DNA of 17,158 nt from Chrysochromulina tobinii (GCA_001275005.1 JWZX01002863.1:1-17158); one strand, 5' to 3'. Counted from the first letter of the stretch, positions 1 to 7,414 are shown. Numbers and translations are program-made. Notes: generated by a model not told the origin, from the sequence alone.

Positions 1-961
1 GGAGGGGTTCGGTCTGCTGCTGATCTGCTATGTGAGTGATCTGAGTAAGAAAGTGGCTTGTGGGGGGAGGAGATTAGATCTGCTGCCTTCGCTCGCGTGC
101 GTAGAGCCATCGATGTCCAGGAATGTGCGCGAGCGTCTGTGTACTGTTGCTGAGTGGCTTTGTTCATGTCTGGTGTGAGTTGGAGTTAGTTGGAGGAAGA
201 ATTCCCTTGTTCCAACACGAGACCCGCCGCTTTGGCTTTCCGCTTTGTCGCTGGACTCTCTGTGTGGTGGAGAACCGATAGCGGATACCGGAATGCGTCT
301 AACATCTTTATGAGACGTCCGGTCAACATGCGGTGCGCTCACGTCAGACCGTGTGTCTGTGTGTAGCGTGAGTCCGAGCCGGGCCAGAGGAGAGCAGGTC
401 CAAGCCGGAGCCAAGCAGCACTACTTCTCGGACGTGAGCTCGTTAAGGGATTGAATGTTTAGAATGCCGCGGGAGCTCGCCATGGCGCGAGCCCCCTACG
501 GTCCACACACAGTAACACTGATACTGGTGGTGAAGGGGATGGTGGTGGGTTCACCAAAAATTGCGCGCGCTAGACGGGCGCGATGGCCTGCGTGTTGGCC
601 GGCCTTGGTCTCCGCATCGTGCGAATCGCGGAAACTCCGATCCGTTTTGCGCCGACGGAGGAAACGTCGCGCTCGGCGCGCGTATCGGCTATACCGGACG
701 GGCCCGCCCCCCCCCCTTGGGGTGGGCGCTCCCCACCGTATCCTCCGGCTGGTGGCGGGAGCGCGCGTAGCGTGCTCTGGTTCCTAACTCGCCGGGGCTA
801 CCTTCACCCCGGCCCAACCGCCCTCTTCTGTTAACTCGCCCGGCGAGAAGACAAATCTGAAGCAGAAGTAACCGTCTCGATGATAAAACCCGACCGAAAC
901 TCCAAGACCTATGTGCTATGAAAAGGTGGCCTAAACCCAAATGCCGATCTGGGATGAACGC
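1..961. other. Gene-free left flank
   Basis: No open frame here looks like a protein. The longest frames are short, rich in Arg, Ser and Pro, overlap one another on both strands, and the one on the minus strand at 28-414 has no ATG start (its first codon is TTG). A run of ten C lies at 707-716, and short inverted GC-rich motifs follow between about 785 and 850. The stretch lies downstream of the 3' end of the minus-strand coiled-coil gene, so part of it may be that gene's 3' untranslated region. Confidence 0.6.
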
Positions 962-3424
962 TCAGGGATACGAGAGCAAGCTGACTAAATGCTTCCGAGA
1001 GCGCTCGATTTCGCGCGCGGCCTCCTCGGCCTCCTCGTCCTCGTGGGCGTCGTAGAGCGCGTGGAGATCGAGATCGTACAGATCCTCCATCGCGTCTTGT
1101 GGGTGCTTGGCCACTCGCTCCTTCTCCAGCCCCTCCTGGATCGATCCCGCGAGGGTCAAGGGCACAGGGGCCATGCGTGAGCGCGGGCTCGCCGGGAGCG
1201 CGTGCCTAGCCTCCGCTTGCCTTGCGAGCGACGGCGCCCATGATGGCGCCTCCGATGACCCGTCCGATGGCCTTGCGAGCGATGCTGCAGACTCGAGCGC
1301 CGTGTCGAGCTGCCGGCGCGTCTCCCTGAGCGCGGCGCTCTCCTTCGCATGAGCGGCGTGAGCCTGCGCAAGCGCTGCCTTGTGAGTGCGCTCGAGCGCG
1401 ACGCTCCGCCGCTCCCACGCCTGCCGCTCACGCTCGTGGCTCTCCTCGAGCTCGGCGACGAACCGAGCCTGCTGCTCCTCCATCGTGCTGATCACCTGTC
1501 GCATCTGTGCGTCCATCTCCCGCATCTGTGCCTCCATCTCCCGCACCTGTGCTGGCAGCGTCGCCGACGGGGGGGCAGAGCCGTCCGCAACTGTGGCAGG
1601 TGGAGGCAGCGCTGCCGCCGGCGTAGCATTTCGAGGCCCCATCACTTCCACTCCGAAACCCTCGGCTTGAGCCTTGCGTGGGCTCGACATCGCGTCGGTC
1701 GGAGCCGCAGAGGGCTTCGTCTTGGCTCCCGTTGGCGACGAAACTGACGAAACTGACGAAACGGACGTCGCGTCGGTCGGAGCCGCAGAGGGCTTCGTCT
1801 CGTCTCCGACGCCGAGGACAACTCCGAGGACGATTCCGAGAGCCTTGAGTGAGCTCGCGTGTGCGGTGGCGGCTGTGTCATCCTCCGCCTCGGCCTCGTT
1901 CTCGTCGTCCCTCGGCGCTCTCCGGACGACTCGCCGTCGTAGCCTCGCTGGGTGCGGCGGCAGCGGAGCTGGCTTGGTGATCTCCGCTATGCGACTGGCC
2001 GCTTCGACTTCGCGCTGAGCAGCCTCGAGCTGTGCAGCCAGCACGCTGATGCGCGCAAGGGCCGCCTCGAGCTGCGCGCCGAGATCGTGCGTGGCCACCT
2101 GGCCTTGGCCACCGTCAAGCTGCGCGCTGGCCACGTGGCACTGGCCGCTCTCGAGCTGTGCGCTTGCCACGTGGCACTGGCCGCTCTCGAGCTGCGCGCT
2201 GGCCACGTGGCGTCCGTCCCGTTGCGAGGCTTCGAGTTGTGCTGTGGTCATCTCGAGCTGTGCCTCGAGCTCGTTCCGGCTCGGCTGCGCAGTGCCCAGC
2301 TGCACAGTGCCCAGCTGCGCAGTGTCAAGCTGCGCAGTGTCAAGCTGCGCGGTGACGCCGCGCCGGGTCTGCCGAGAGGTGTCGCGCAGCTCGGGGACGT
2401 CAAGCTGGGTGTGCTCCCCGAGCTCCGCCGCCTCGAGCTGCGCGCTCAGCTCATGCCGAACACGCTCGAGCTGCGCCTCGAGATCGCGATTGGCTCGCTC
2501 GAGTTTAGAGATCTGCTCCTCTTTGCTCGCGAGTGCGACCTCGCACGTGCCCAGCCGCTCGATGAGCTGCAGCTGCAGCTGCTTCTCGGCCTCACGCGCT
2601 GCCTGCGCCGCCTGGGCTGCGGCGCTCTGCGCCTGGTGCTCCTGCCACGAGAGCTGCTGCCGCGTCGCCTCGTGCTCGCGGCGCTCGCGGGCGAGCTCCT
2701 CGCTGGGCACCGTGCGCGTCGGCGATCCTGTGAGGCGTGGAGACTGCCAAGCGGCGCTCGATGTAGCGCTTGCGAGCTTGGCGGCGTGCTCGTCGTCGTT
2801 CTCACGACGCAGCGTCGCCAGCTCGTCGGCAGAGAGAGCCAGGGCACTCATGGCCTTGGCTTGAAGATCCTCGCCCGCCGTCTTCTCGTGCGGGGGATGC
2901 AGCGCGTCAGCGGTCTGGCGGTCCTCACGCCGTGTCGAGTGCCCCTTGAGCAGCTCGGAGGCCATCTCGCGGTGCTCGCGCAGCCGCTCCTTGAGACGCA
3001 CCGGCTTTCGCGCGGGCTCTGCTGCTTGCTCGGGGATGCGACGTACTACGAGCGCCTGCGACGCCGAGGGAGGCCGCCACGGCACCGGTTTCTTCTGACC
3101 GTTGGCGAGCAAGAGCGGCGCCTCGAAGTCGTTTGGGTGCAGTGGCAGCGAGTGGCACGATCTGAACGTGGCCGCCGACTGCGGCGGCATTTGCAGAACA
3201 GCTCGTAGCGCACGCACGCTCACCATCTGCACTTGCTGATCAGTTAACGCCTGATGAGGCGGGATCTGTGGCGACGGCGACTCCACCATTGCCGTCCAGG
3301 CGACCGGGGCCGAAACAACACGGGAGTTGAGGAATTTTTTGCGAAACGTGACGCTGCGGCATGCGCGGAGGTTGACGCATGCAAGGAGGGGGAAAGGGGG
3401 GGAAGGTAGGGAGGGTGCTGCCAT
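962..3424 (-). CDS. Large coiled-coil protein with internal AQL-type repeats, function unknown
   Basis: An uninterrupted 820-codon frame ending in TGA at 962-964. I do not recognise a family. Residues 1-120 are Pro-rich and non-helical. Residues of about 185-215, 240-345, 355-482, 622-715 and 760-815 are Glu/Gln/Ala/Arg/Leu-rich with heptad-like spacing, typical of long coiled coils. Within these are five-residue repeats (AQLDT-type, 359-378), three 12-residue repeats (HVASAQLESGQC-type, 406-441) and seven-residue REMEAQM repeats near 627-643. A Ser/Pro-rich linker (about 541-625) carries two copies of a TKPSAAPTDA segment, and residues 526-540 form a short hydrophobic stretch. The C-terminus is acidic (DAHEDEEAEEAAREIE). 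A structural, cytoskeletal or tethering role is possible, but that is only inferred from the coiled coil. The start is uncertain: Met46 (ATG at 3287-3289) has a better context (G at -3 and +4) than the first ATG. The first 45 residues are basic and Ser/Pro-rich and could instead be a leader. A 418-codon frame on the opposite strand is its shadow. Confidence 0.72.
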   Translation of the reverse strand: MAAPSLPSPPFPLLACVNLRACRSVTFRKKFLNSRVVSAPVAWTAMVESPSPQIPPHQALTDQQVQMVSVRALRAVLQMPPQSAATFRSCHSLPLHPNDFEAPLLLANGQKKPVPWRPPSASQALVVRRIPEQAAEPARKPVRLKERLREHREMASELLKGHSTRREDRQTADALHPPHEKTAGEDLQAKAMSALALSADELATLRRENDDEHAAKLASATSSAAWQSPRLTGSPTRTVPSEELARERREHEATRQQLSWQEHQAQSAAAQAAQAAREAEKQLQLQLIERLGTCEVALASKEEQISKLERANRDLEAQLERVRHELSAQLEAAELGEHTQLDVPELRDTSRQTRRGVTAQLDTAQLDTAQLGTVQLGTAQPSRNELEAQLEMTTAQLEASQRDGRHVASAQLESGQCHVASAQLESGQCHVASAQLDGGQGQVATHDLGAQLEAALARISVLAAQLEAAQREVEAASRIAEITKPAPLPPHPARLRRRVVRRAPRDDENEAEAEDDTAATAHASSLKALGIVLGVVLGVGDETKPSAAPTDATSVSSVSSVSSPTGAKTKPSAAPTDAMSSPRKAQAEGFGVEVMGPRNATPAAALPPPATVADGSAPPSATLPAQVREMEAQMREMDAQMRQVISTMEEQQARFVAELEESHERERQAWERRSVALERTHKAALAQAHAAHAKESAALRETRRQLDTALESAASLARPSDGSSEAPSWAPSLARQAEARHALPASPRSRMAPVPLTLAGSIQEGLEKERVAKHPQDAMEDLYDLDLHALYDAHEDEEAEEAAREIERSRKHLVSLLSYP
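1692..1800 (-). repeat. 31-bp direct repeat inside the coiled-coil gene
   Basis: Positions 1692-1722 and 1770-1800 are identical 31-bp copies. They encode the two SAAPTDA segments of the coiled-coil protein's linker. Between them lie three near-copies of a 9-bp unit encoding a Ser-Val-Ser-Ser run. Everything stays in frame. Confidence 0.85.
2102..2209 (-). repeat. Three 36-bp tandem units (12-residue repeat)
   Basis: Three consecutive 36-bp units encode residues 406-417, 418-429 and 430-441 of the coiled-coil protein. The first two protein units are identical (HVASAQLESGQC) and the third differs at three residues (HVASAQLDGGQG). The high DNA identity points to recent in-frame expansion. Confidence 0.85.
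2291..2350 (-). repeat. Four 15-bp tandem units (5-residue repeat)
   Basis: Four 15-bp units encode AQLDT, AQLDT, AQLGT and VQLGT (residues 359-378) in the coiled-coil protein. The units are nearly identical at the DNA level. Confidence 0.85.
3388..3415 (+). other. Potential G-quadruplex at the 5' end of the coiled-coil gene
   Basis: Four G-tracts of 5, 7, 3 and 3 G are separated by loops of 3, 6 and 1 nt on the plus strand. This fits the usual G3+N1-7 pattern. The tract is the template strand for residues 4-13 (Pro-rich) of the coiled-coil frame, if its first ATG is used. If Met46 is the true start, the tract would lie in the 5' leader. Confidence 0.6.
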
Positions 3425-3708
3425 GGAACATGTTGAAGTGGGATGGTGACACGCACTTCCGAATCAAAATGGCGCCTATACATATTCACAAACCAGCGGT
3501 AGACGCCCGCCTCCGTCTATTCCGTCTGACCGTCTCGCGCCACCGCGGTCACCACCCCCGGAAACCATTCCGTCGCCCGGTCATTGGCGACGCCGCTCCT
3601 CTTCCAGAGGGCCTGCACGCTCGCCCCCACCACCAATGGGAGCGCACACGCCTAAAAACACACGCCGCCGGCTCGCACCACGCCCACAGTAAAAGGCGGC
3701 GCGGTGGG

Positions 3709-3746
3709 CACGGCCTGGTGAAGAAGCCACGGCCTGGTGAAGAAGC
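3709..3746 (+). repeat. Perfect 19-bp tandem duplication
   Basis: The 19-bp unit CACGGCCTGGTGAAGAAGC occurs twice back to back (3709-3727 and 3728-3746) with no mismatch. No gene is associated with it. Confidence 0.9.
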
Positions 3747-3822
3747 CACGCCACGAAGCCAAGTTCTCCTGCCAAGGTGTAGACCATGATGACGGTGACC
3801 CTTTGGCCACCGTCGAGAAAAG

Positions 3823-4200
3823 TTGGTGGTGAGGGCGGTAAAAGCGAGGGCGAGGGTGGCGAAGGCTAGGGCGGCAAAGGAGGGGGTGGCGAAGGCTAGG
3901 GTGGCGAAGGTGAAGGCGGAGACGGCGGTGACGGCAAACGGTGGCGAAGGTGAAGGCGGAGACAGCGGTGATGGCAAACGCGCGGGAGGCAAGGGTGCGG
4001 ATGGTGAAGGTGTGGGCGGTGAGGGTGAGGGCGGTGAGGGTGAGGGCGGTGAGGGCGAGGGTGGCCAGGGCGGCAAAGGCGGGGGCGGTGAAGGCGATGG
4101 CAGTGGGGGCGAGGGTGGAGGTGGCAAGGGCGGCGAAGGCGGGAGTGGCAAACGAGGCTAGGGCGGCAAAGGTGGTGAGGGAGGAGAAGGTGAGGGTGGC
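3823..4200 (+). repeat. Purine-rich GGCGRAGGT-type minisatellite
   Basis: About 380 bp built from imperfect short units such as GGTGGCGAAGG and GAGGGTGAGGGCGGT. The strand asymmetry is strong: the plus strand is almost all G and A. Two perfect 15-bp units sit at 4021-4035 and 4036-4050. A 40-bp unit at 3901-3940 is repeated at 3941-3980 with two substitutions. All frames through it are open on one or both strands, which is why long but meaningless open frames arise here. Confidence 0.85.
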
Positions 4201-4376
4201 CGTCGGAATACGTCGCCTCCTTTTTGTAGGCACTGTGAGTTGTACAAGCGAGAGTTGCACCTCCTGTAGAGAGCTAACGAACCTGTGGTCACAAATTGAA
4301 CACAAAAGTTGAGTAAATTAGAGACAAAAGGCGGGGTGATGTTTGGCGAAGGGGCGGGCAGACATTTTCTACGCTG

Positions 4377-4592
4377 CGTACCCTTGACCGGAATAGACCT
4401 TTCGAGCTTGACTGGGCCCAACAGCCTCTTCTTTATCGAGGCGCCCACGTAGCCGTACTGCCAACCCAGGTCCTTCACGATGGCGACGAATGCCCTCAGG
4501 CCCTCGTCGATGATGGTATCGTTGGCGAGCAAGTCCTCGGTCAAGATCACTGCGTGCTTTAGCATCATCGGTTTCAGCGGGTGCACCTTGAA
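4377..4592 (-). other. Protein-like fragment, unrecognised (possible exon or gene relic)
   Basis: A minus-strand segment of about 72 codons has a normal, balanced amino-acid composition (for example VILTEDLLANDTIIDEGL and DLGWQYGYVGASIKKRL), unlike the Arg- or Pro-rich sequence on either side. It sits in a longer open frame whose upstream end is GTG and whose ends are low complexity, so it is not a complete gene as it stands. A plausible 3' splice site (GGTGGCAG) precedes it, and a GGGTACGC donor-like sequence follows the Pro-Val-Lys-Gly codons. It may be an internal exon or a decayed gene piece. I cannot assign a family. Confidence 0.3.
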
Positions 4593-4747
4593 GGCGGGGT
4601 GTCTGCCACCGCCTGGGCGTCGTCGGCTCGTCGCGGCTTGCACCGGCCCGCCCAGATGAGGGCGAGGGCGAACGCGAACGCGAGCGCCCCGAGCGCGACG
4701 AGCCCGCAGCGCCCGGGCGCGCCATTCCCTTCGATGATCTCGGGTTA

Positions 4748-4825
4748 CGGTGAAAAGCCCGAAGCGCGAGGGGCAACCGAGGATCTCGGTGAAATGCCAG
4801 AAGCGCGAGGGGCAACCGAGGATCG
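4748..4825 (+). repeat. 39-bp tandem duplication
   Basis: Two 39-bp units (4748-4786 and 4787-4825) share the invariant core AAGCGCGAGGGGCAACCGAG. They differ at a few positions near the start and end of the unit. No clear gene covers them. Confidence 0.85.
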
Positions 4826-4852
4826 GTCGCACCTGGTTCTACCCAATACCAT

Positions 4853-4898
4853 GTATGTCCCTATAGCATAGTAAGATGCTAACGTGTACCTTTCACAG
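4853..4898 (+). other. Candidate 46-nt spliceosomal intron upstream of the phosphodiesterase gene
   Basis: The segment begins GTATGT, contains a TGCTAAC branch-point-like heptamer (4877-4883) and ends TTTCACAG. This is close to the strict yeast-type intron consensus. It lies about 140 nt upstream of the ATG at 5038, so it could be a 5'-UTR intron of that gene or part of an upstream exon structure. It is more AT-rich than the two introns of the RPN3 gene in this window, which use GTGCG donors. Confidence 0.4.
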
Positions 4899-5028
4899 GA
4901 CACAGTTCACAGCGCTTCAAACGAACAACCATACCCGGAAGACAGTTTAGAATACTTTCTGAGACGGTATTTTTGGCTTGCGGACTTCGCCAAAAAGGGA
5001 AAGACCGAGCTTCTCGTGCCTCCGTCAC
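4899..5028 (+). other. Exon-like segment or 5' leader ahead of the phosphodiesterase ATG
   Basis: In the frame beginning at 4899 this stretch reads as an ordinary, balanced polypeptide (for example SLEYFLRRYFWLADFAKKGK). That frame differs from the downstream phosphodiesterase frame. It is bounded on the left by the candidate intron acceptor at 4898 and on the right by a strong donor-like GTGAGC at 5029. No acceptor that I can find joins it in frame to the phosphodiesterase. It could be transcribed leader, an exon of an unrecognised gene, or a chance open frame. Confidence 0.25.
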
Positions 5029-5037
5029 GTGAGCGGC

Positions 5038-6066
5038 ATGGGCTCTCGAGGCCCATATGCGAGCGGGCCGCAAGCGGTGATTCGCCGTGCATGGCGCTCG
5101 CTGGGCCTACTCGTTGCGCTCGGCGTGCTGCTTGCCTTGTCGCTCTGGCCGACATCGTCGGCATCACAGCAGCAAGACGTCATCGCAACGGCGTCGATGT
5201 GTACCCATCCGCGCAGGCCACCGCGCATCGTCTCGCATCGTGGCGTTGATGAGGATCAGGCCGGCGGCGTGGCGCCATCGACCGCTGCGCGGCTGCACGC
5301 TCTGCTCGGCGTGGGCATCACATCATTTGACGTCGATCTCTTCTGGGTGGCCGACGACGATGGAGGTGACGAACTCTTCGTCGGCCATCCACCGTCGCTG
5401 CGTACGCTGTGGGGACTCGCCGCCGACGTGCATGCCATGCCGCTGGCCACGCTCCGGCAGCGCTCGCTTCCCGATGGGCTGCTCCGCCTCGCCGACATGC
5501 TGCGCATCTTCGCGGATCATCGCAACACGCTTGGGCAGGTATCCCTCGAGCTCAAGTTCCCCACACATCCCGAGTGGCATCGGCGCCTAGCACCACTCTA
5601 TGCCCAGCTGGCTGCCGCTCGCCTCGCCACGCATGCCGCCGTCGTGGTCAACGACGCGGCGCAGGCGGCTGCACATCGCGCCGCCCAAACAGCCGCCGCG
5701 CTCCGCGTGCCCATCTTTGTAGTCGTGCGCGATAACGACGCGCCGATCGGACCGGACGGGCAGCCGCACGCCAACCTGAGTGCCCTTGCGGATGAGCCGC
5801 TGTACGATGGCTGGTCTGCGAGCTGGAAGGTGCTCGACACGGCTCTACGACGCGCGTCGCTCGCTCCTGCCCGCGGCCGTACCCATCGACTCGCGGTGTG
5901 GGTGTGCGACCACGAGCCCGAGCTCCGTCGCGTTTGGGATTTGGGCGCGGAGGACGTGATCTCCAACCGGCCTCTGTGGGCACGCTCATTACTAGAGCGG
6001 TGGCAGAAGGAGGAAGAGGCGCGTTGCAAGACGAATTCGCCGACCCCTATTCCGTATGCGCCCTAG
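5038..6066 (+). CDS. Membrane-anchored GDPD/PLC-like phosphodiesterase family protein
   Basis: 342 residues from the first ATG; the frame is open further upstream, but the codon at 4978 is TTG, so 5038 is the eukaryotic start. A basic stretch (RRAWR, 16-20) precedes a single hydrophobic segment (about 21-38, LGLLVALGVLLALSLW), as in a signal anchor. The catalytic domain would then face the ER/Golgi lumen or the outside. The lumenal part has the outline of a glycerophosphodiester phosphodiesterase TIM barrel. It has VSHRG (65-69), FDVDLF (97-102) where the family has an ExD metal-binding pair, GHPP (116-119) in place of the usual His-Asp, SLELK (169-173) on the central strand, and a C-terminal VWVCDHEPELRRVWDLGAED-type strand ending in ISNRP (308-312). 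Known family members hydrolyse glycerophosphodiesters or related phospholipids with a bound divalent metal. Here Glu is replaced by Asp98 and the HD motif by His-Pro, so substrate and even activity are uncertain. It runs tail to tail with the NXD1-like gene. Confidence 0.72.
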   Translation: MGSRGPYASGPQAVIRRAWRSLGLLVALGVLLALSLWPTSSASQQQDVIATASMCTHPRRPPRIVSHRGVDEDQAGGVAPSTAARLHALLGVGITSFDVDLFWVADDDGGDELFVGHPPSLRTLWGLAADVHAMPLATLRQRSLPDGLLRLADMLRIFADHRNTLGQVSLELKFPTHPEWHRRLAPLYAQLAAARLATHAAVVVNDAAQAAAHRAAQTAAALRVPIFVVVRDNDAPIGPDGQPHANLSALADEPLYDGWSASWKVLDTALRRASLAPARGRTHRLAVWVCDHEPELRRVWDLGAEDVISNRPLWARSLLERWQKEEEARCKTNSPTPIPYAP

Positions 6067-6465
6067 GGTAATGTGACCGCATCATGACCGCAAAGCCGCA
6101 GCTCCCGTAAGGCAGCGCCGCGGCCGCACCGCGCACGGCGGGCCGAACACGAGTGAGCTGACCACCCGCCCTGCCGAAAGATGCATACCAATAGTTGAAA
6201 GTGACTAGTAATAGCGGCTCTTTGGTGTGTCTTATAACGAAATAGAAGTTTCGATGTTTGAAGTCACGTGACGCCTGCAGCACCTAGAAGAGTCGCTCAC
6301 ACTCGCGCTATAACCTGTATGTGGGCTGTCGTGCGTGCATCGTATCGGCAAAATTGGGCTAGTGGGGCGATCCGATCCATTTGATTACGTTTTTCCCTCC
6401 CCCGCCAGGCCACGACGGGGTTCCGCAAGACTTGCACAGCAGCACATGCAGCAAGCACTTGGCGC
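6067..6465. other. Gene-free spacer between convergent genes
   Basis: About 400 bp between the stop codons of the phosphodiesterase and NXD1-like genes. I see no gene in it. It is less GC-rich than the genes around 6180-6260, as expected for 3' untranslated or terminator sequence. A perfect 10-bp palindrome, GTCACGTGAC with a G-box core, lies at 6263-6272. Confidence 0.6.
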
Positions 6466-7293
6466 TCATAGCACCTCCTCTCGCTCGCGTGAGATCTCGA
6501 TCCGCACATTGTCCACGGAGAGTCCTATGGGCAGCGGTATGCCGAGGGCCGCACTCGGGGGTTGTCCGCAGAGATGGATCCGCAGGCTGCTTGCCGAGAG
6601 GCGTAGCCCATGCAGCGGCAACGCGTCGGCGTCGTTGGCGCCGGCCAGCGCAGATGGCACCGGCACTAGTGGCGCCCACAACGCTTTGATGCTCGGCGTC
6701 CACAGGATGGGGATGCCACCGCGCAGCGGTGCGTCAACAGAGGCACTGCGCGTCGCCGCCCATCCACTCACACGGATCGCTGAGGGTCGAGGGCCATCAT
6801 CACGCGCCTCGAGCGCGGGCGGTGCATCCACACGCAGGTCGGAGCCGTCCTCTGCAAAATCGATCGCGCGCACCTCGGCCGGCACGGCCCACACACGCTG
6901 GCACACTTCCTCGGCTGCACGCGTGCTCACAAACAGGCGACTGCCCCACTGGCCAAGGGCGCCACGTTTCGAAACCACGGACCCCATTGTCACGTACTCG
7001 CGGTAGGGCCCGACGGGCGATACGTCGTACTCAAGGCACACCACTCCTCCGATCGTCCAGCCAAAGAGGCTCACGGCTGAGAGTCCGCCAGGCAACGTCG
7101 ACGGCGCACGGACGAGTGCGGGTCTGAACCAGAGGCGGCCGTCAAAGCGCCACGGGTAGTCGCCGTCGACGCCGTTGAGCTCTGATGCAGCGGGCTTGGG
7201 TGTGGTAAAGAATGTGGGGAGCCGCAAGGCCGCGGCGAGCGCAGGCAATGCGAAGAGGACGAGATGCATTTTTTGTGGACTTTTCCCCGCCAT
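6466..7293 (-). CDS. NXD1: NXD1-like protein (NEOXANTHIN-DEFICIENT 1 family, acetoacetate decarboxylase-like fold)
   Basis: 275 residues, ATG at 7291-7293, TGA at 6466-6468, no intron. A short N-terminal hydrophobic segment (about 9-22, MHLVLFALPALAAA) followed by LRLPTFFTTP resembles a signal peptide plus plastid transit-like region; Met9 is an alternative start. The core matches what I recall of plant NXD1: YPWRF (46-50), then FGWTIGGVVCLEYDVSPVGP (77-96), where plants have a GYTLGG...YDDSPAG pattern, and GALGQWGSRLFVSTRAA (111-127), where plants have CAWAARVLVNS. Plant NXD1 is needed for neoxanthin accumulation although its biochemical role is unsettled. It shares the beta-barrel fold of acetoacetate decarboxylases. 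In this organism a role in carotenoid or plastid metabolism is an inference. It is divergent from the RPN3 gene across 121 bp. Confidence 0.7.
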   Translation of the reverse strand: MAGKSPQKMHLVLFALPALAAALRLPTFFTTPKPAASELNGVDGDYPWRFDGRLWFRPALVRAPSTLPGGLSAVSLFGWTIGGVVCLEYDVSPVGPYREYVTMGSVVSKRGALGQWGSRLFVSTRAAEEVCQRVWAVPAEVRAIDFAEDGSDLRVDAPPALEARDDGPRPSAIRVSGWAATRSASVDAPLRGGIPILWTPSIKALWAPLVPVPSALAGANDADALPLHGLRLSASSLRIHLCGQPPSAALGIPLPIGLSVDNVRIEISREREEVL

Positions 7294-7414
7294 TTCCGAG
7301 AATCCGAGCTAAGTGGGTGAAGAACTCCATCGGACTCTCGTTCCATTCACGCCGTGATGGTTCTTTGTTCACACGCGACGCACGCGCGACCGAAGTCGCC
7401 GCCGCGCGCTCACC
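7294..7414. promoter_or_regulatory. Shared 121-bp divergent promoter region (NXD1-like / RPN3)
   Basis: Only 121 bp separate the two divergent ATGs (7293 on the minus strand, 7415 on the plus strand), so both promoters and both 5' leaders must lie here or overlap the genes. No TATA box is evident. No splice signals suggest upstream exons. Confidence 0.55.

Larger units (their letters stand above)
3425..4376. other. Gene-free spacer upstream of the coiled-coil gene, repeat-rich
   Basis: No believable gene. The open frames in the right half encode only Gly/Glu/Lys-rich or, on the other strand, Pro/Ser-rich low-complexity chains made by minisatellite DNA. The left part (3425-3700) probably holds the promoter of the minus-strand coiled-coil gene. 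It has CCAAT-like motifs near 3580 and 3650, but no TATA box that I can place with confidence. Confidence 0.6.

Noticed and set aside
2291-2350. Pentapeptide-repeat protein (AQLDT units resembling A(D/N)LXX)
   Set aside because: Only four units occur and they sit inside long heptad-type coiled coil with other repeat lengths. The expected long run of right-handed beta-helix coils is absent.
1692-2350. CRISPR-like array
   Set aside because: The repeats are contiguous, in frame, inside a protein-coding gene of a eukaryote, with no unique spacers of constant length.
1952-3208. 418-codon plus-strand frame opposite the coiled-coil gene
   Set aside because: It is the mirror of the repeat-rich minus-strand gene. 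Its Leu/Arg/Cys/His-heavy composition (repeated LELRAGHVA-like units) is what the complementary frame of AQL repeats gives.
3823-4161. Glycine-rich protein gene (GEGEGG repeats)
   Set aside because: The chain is only a translation of minisatellite DNA. Alternative frames and the opposite strand are equally open, and no signal peptide or flanking conserved segment exists.
4978-5037. Phosphodiesterase starting 20 codons upstream
   Set aside because: The upstream codon is TTG. The ATG at 5038 precedes a classic basic stretch plus hydrophobic anchor.
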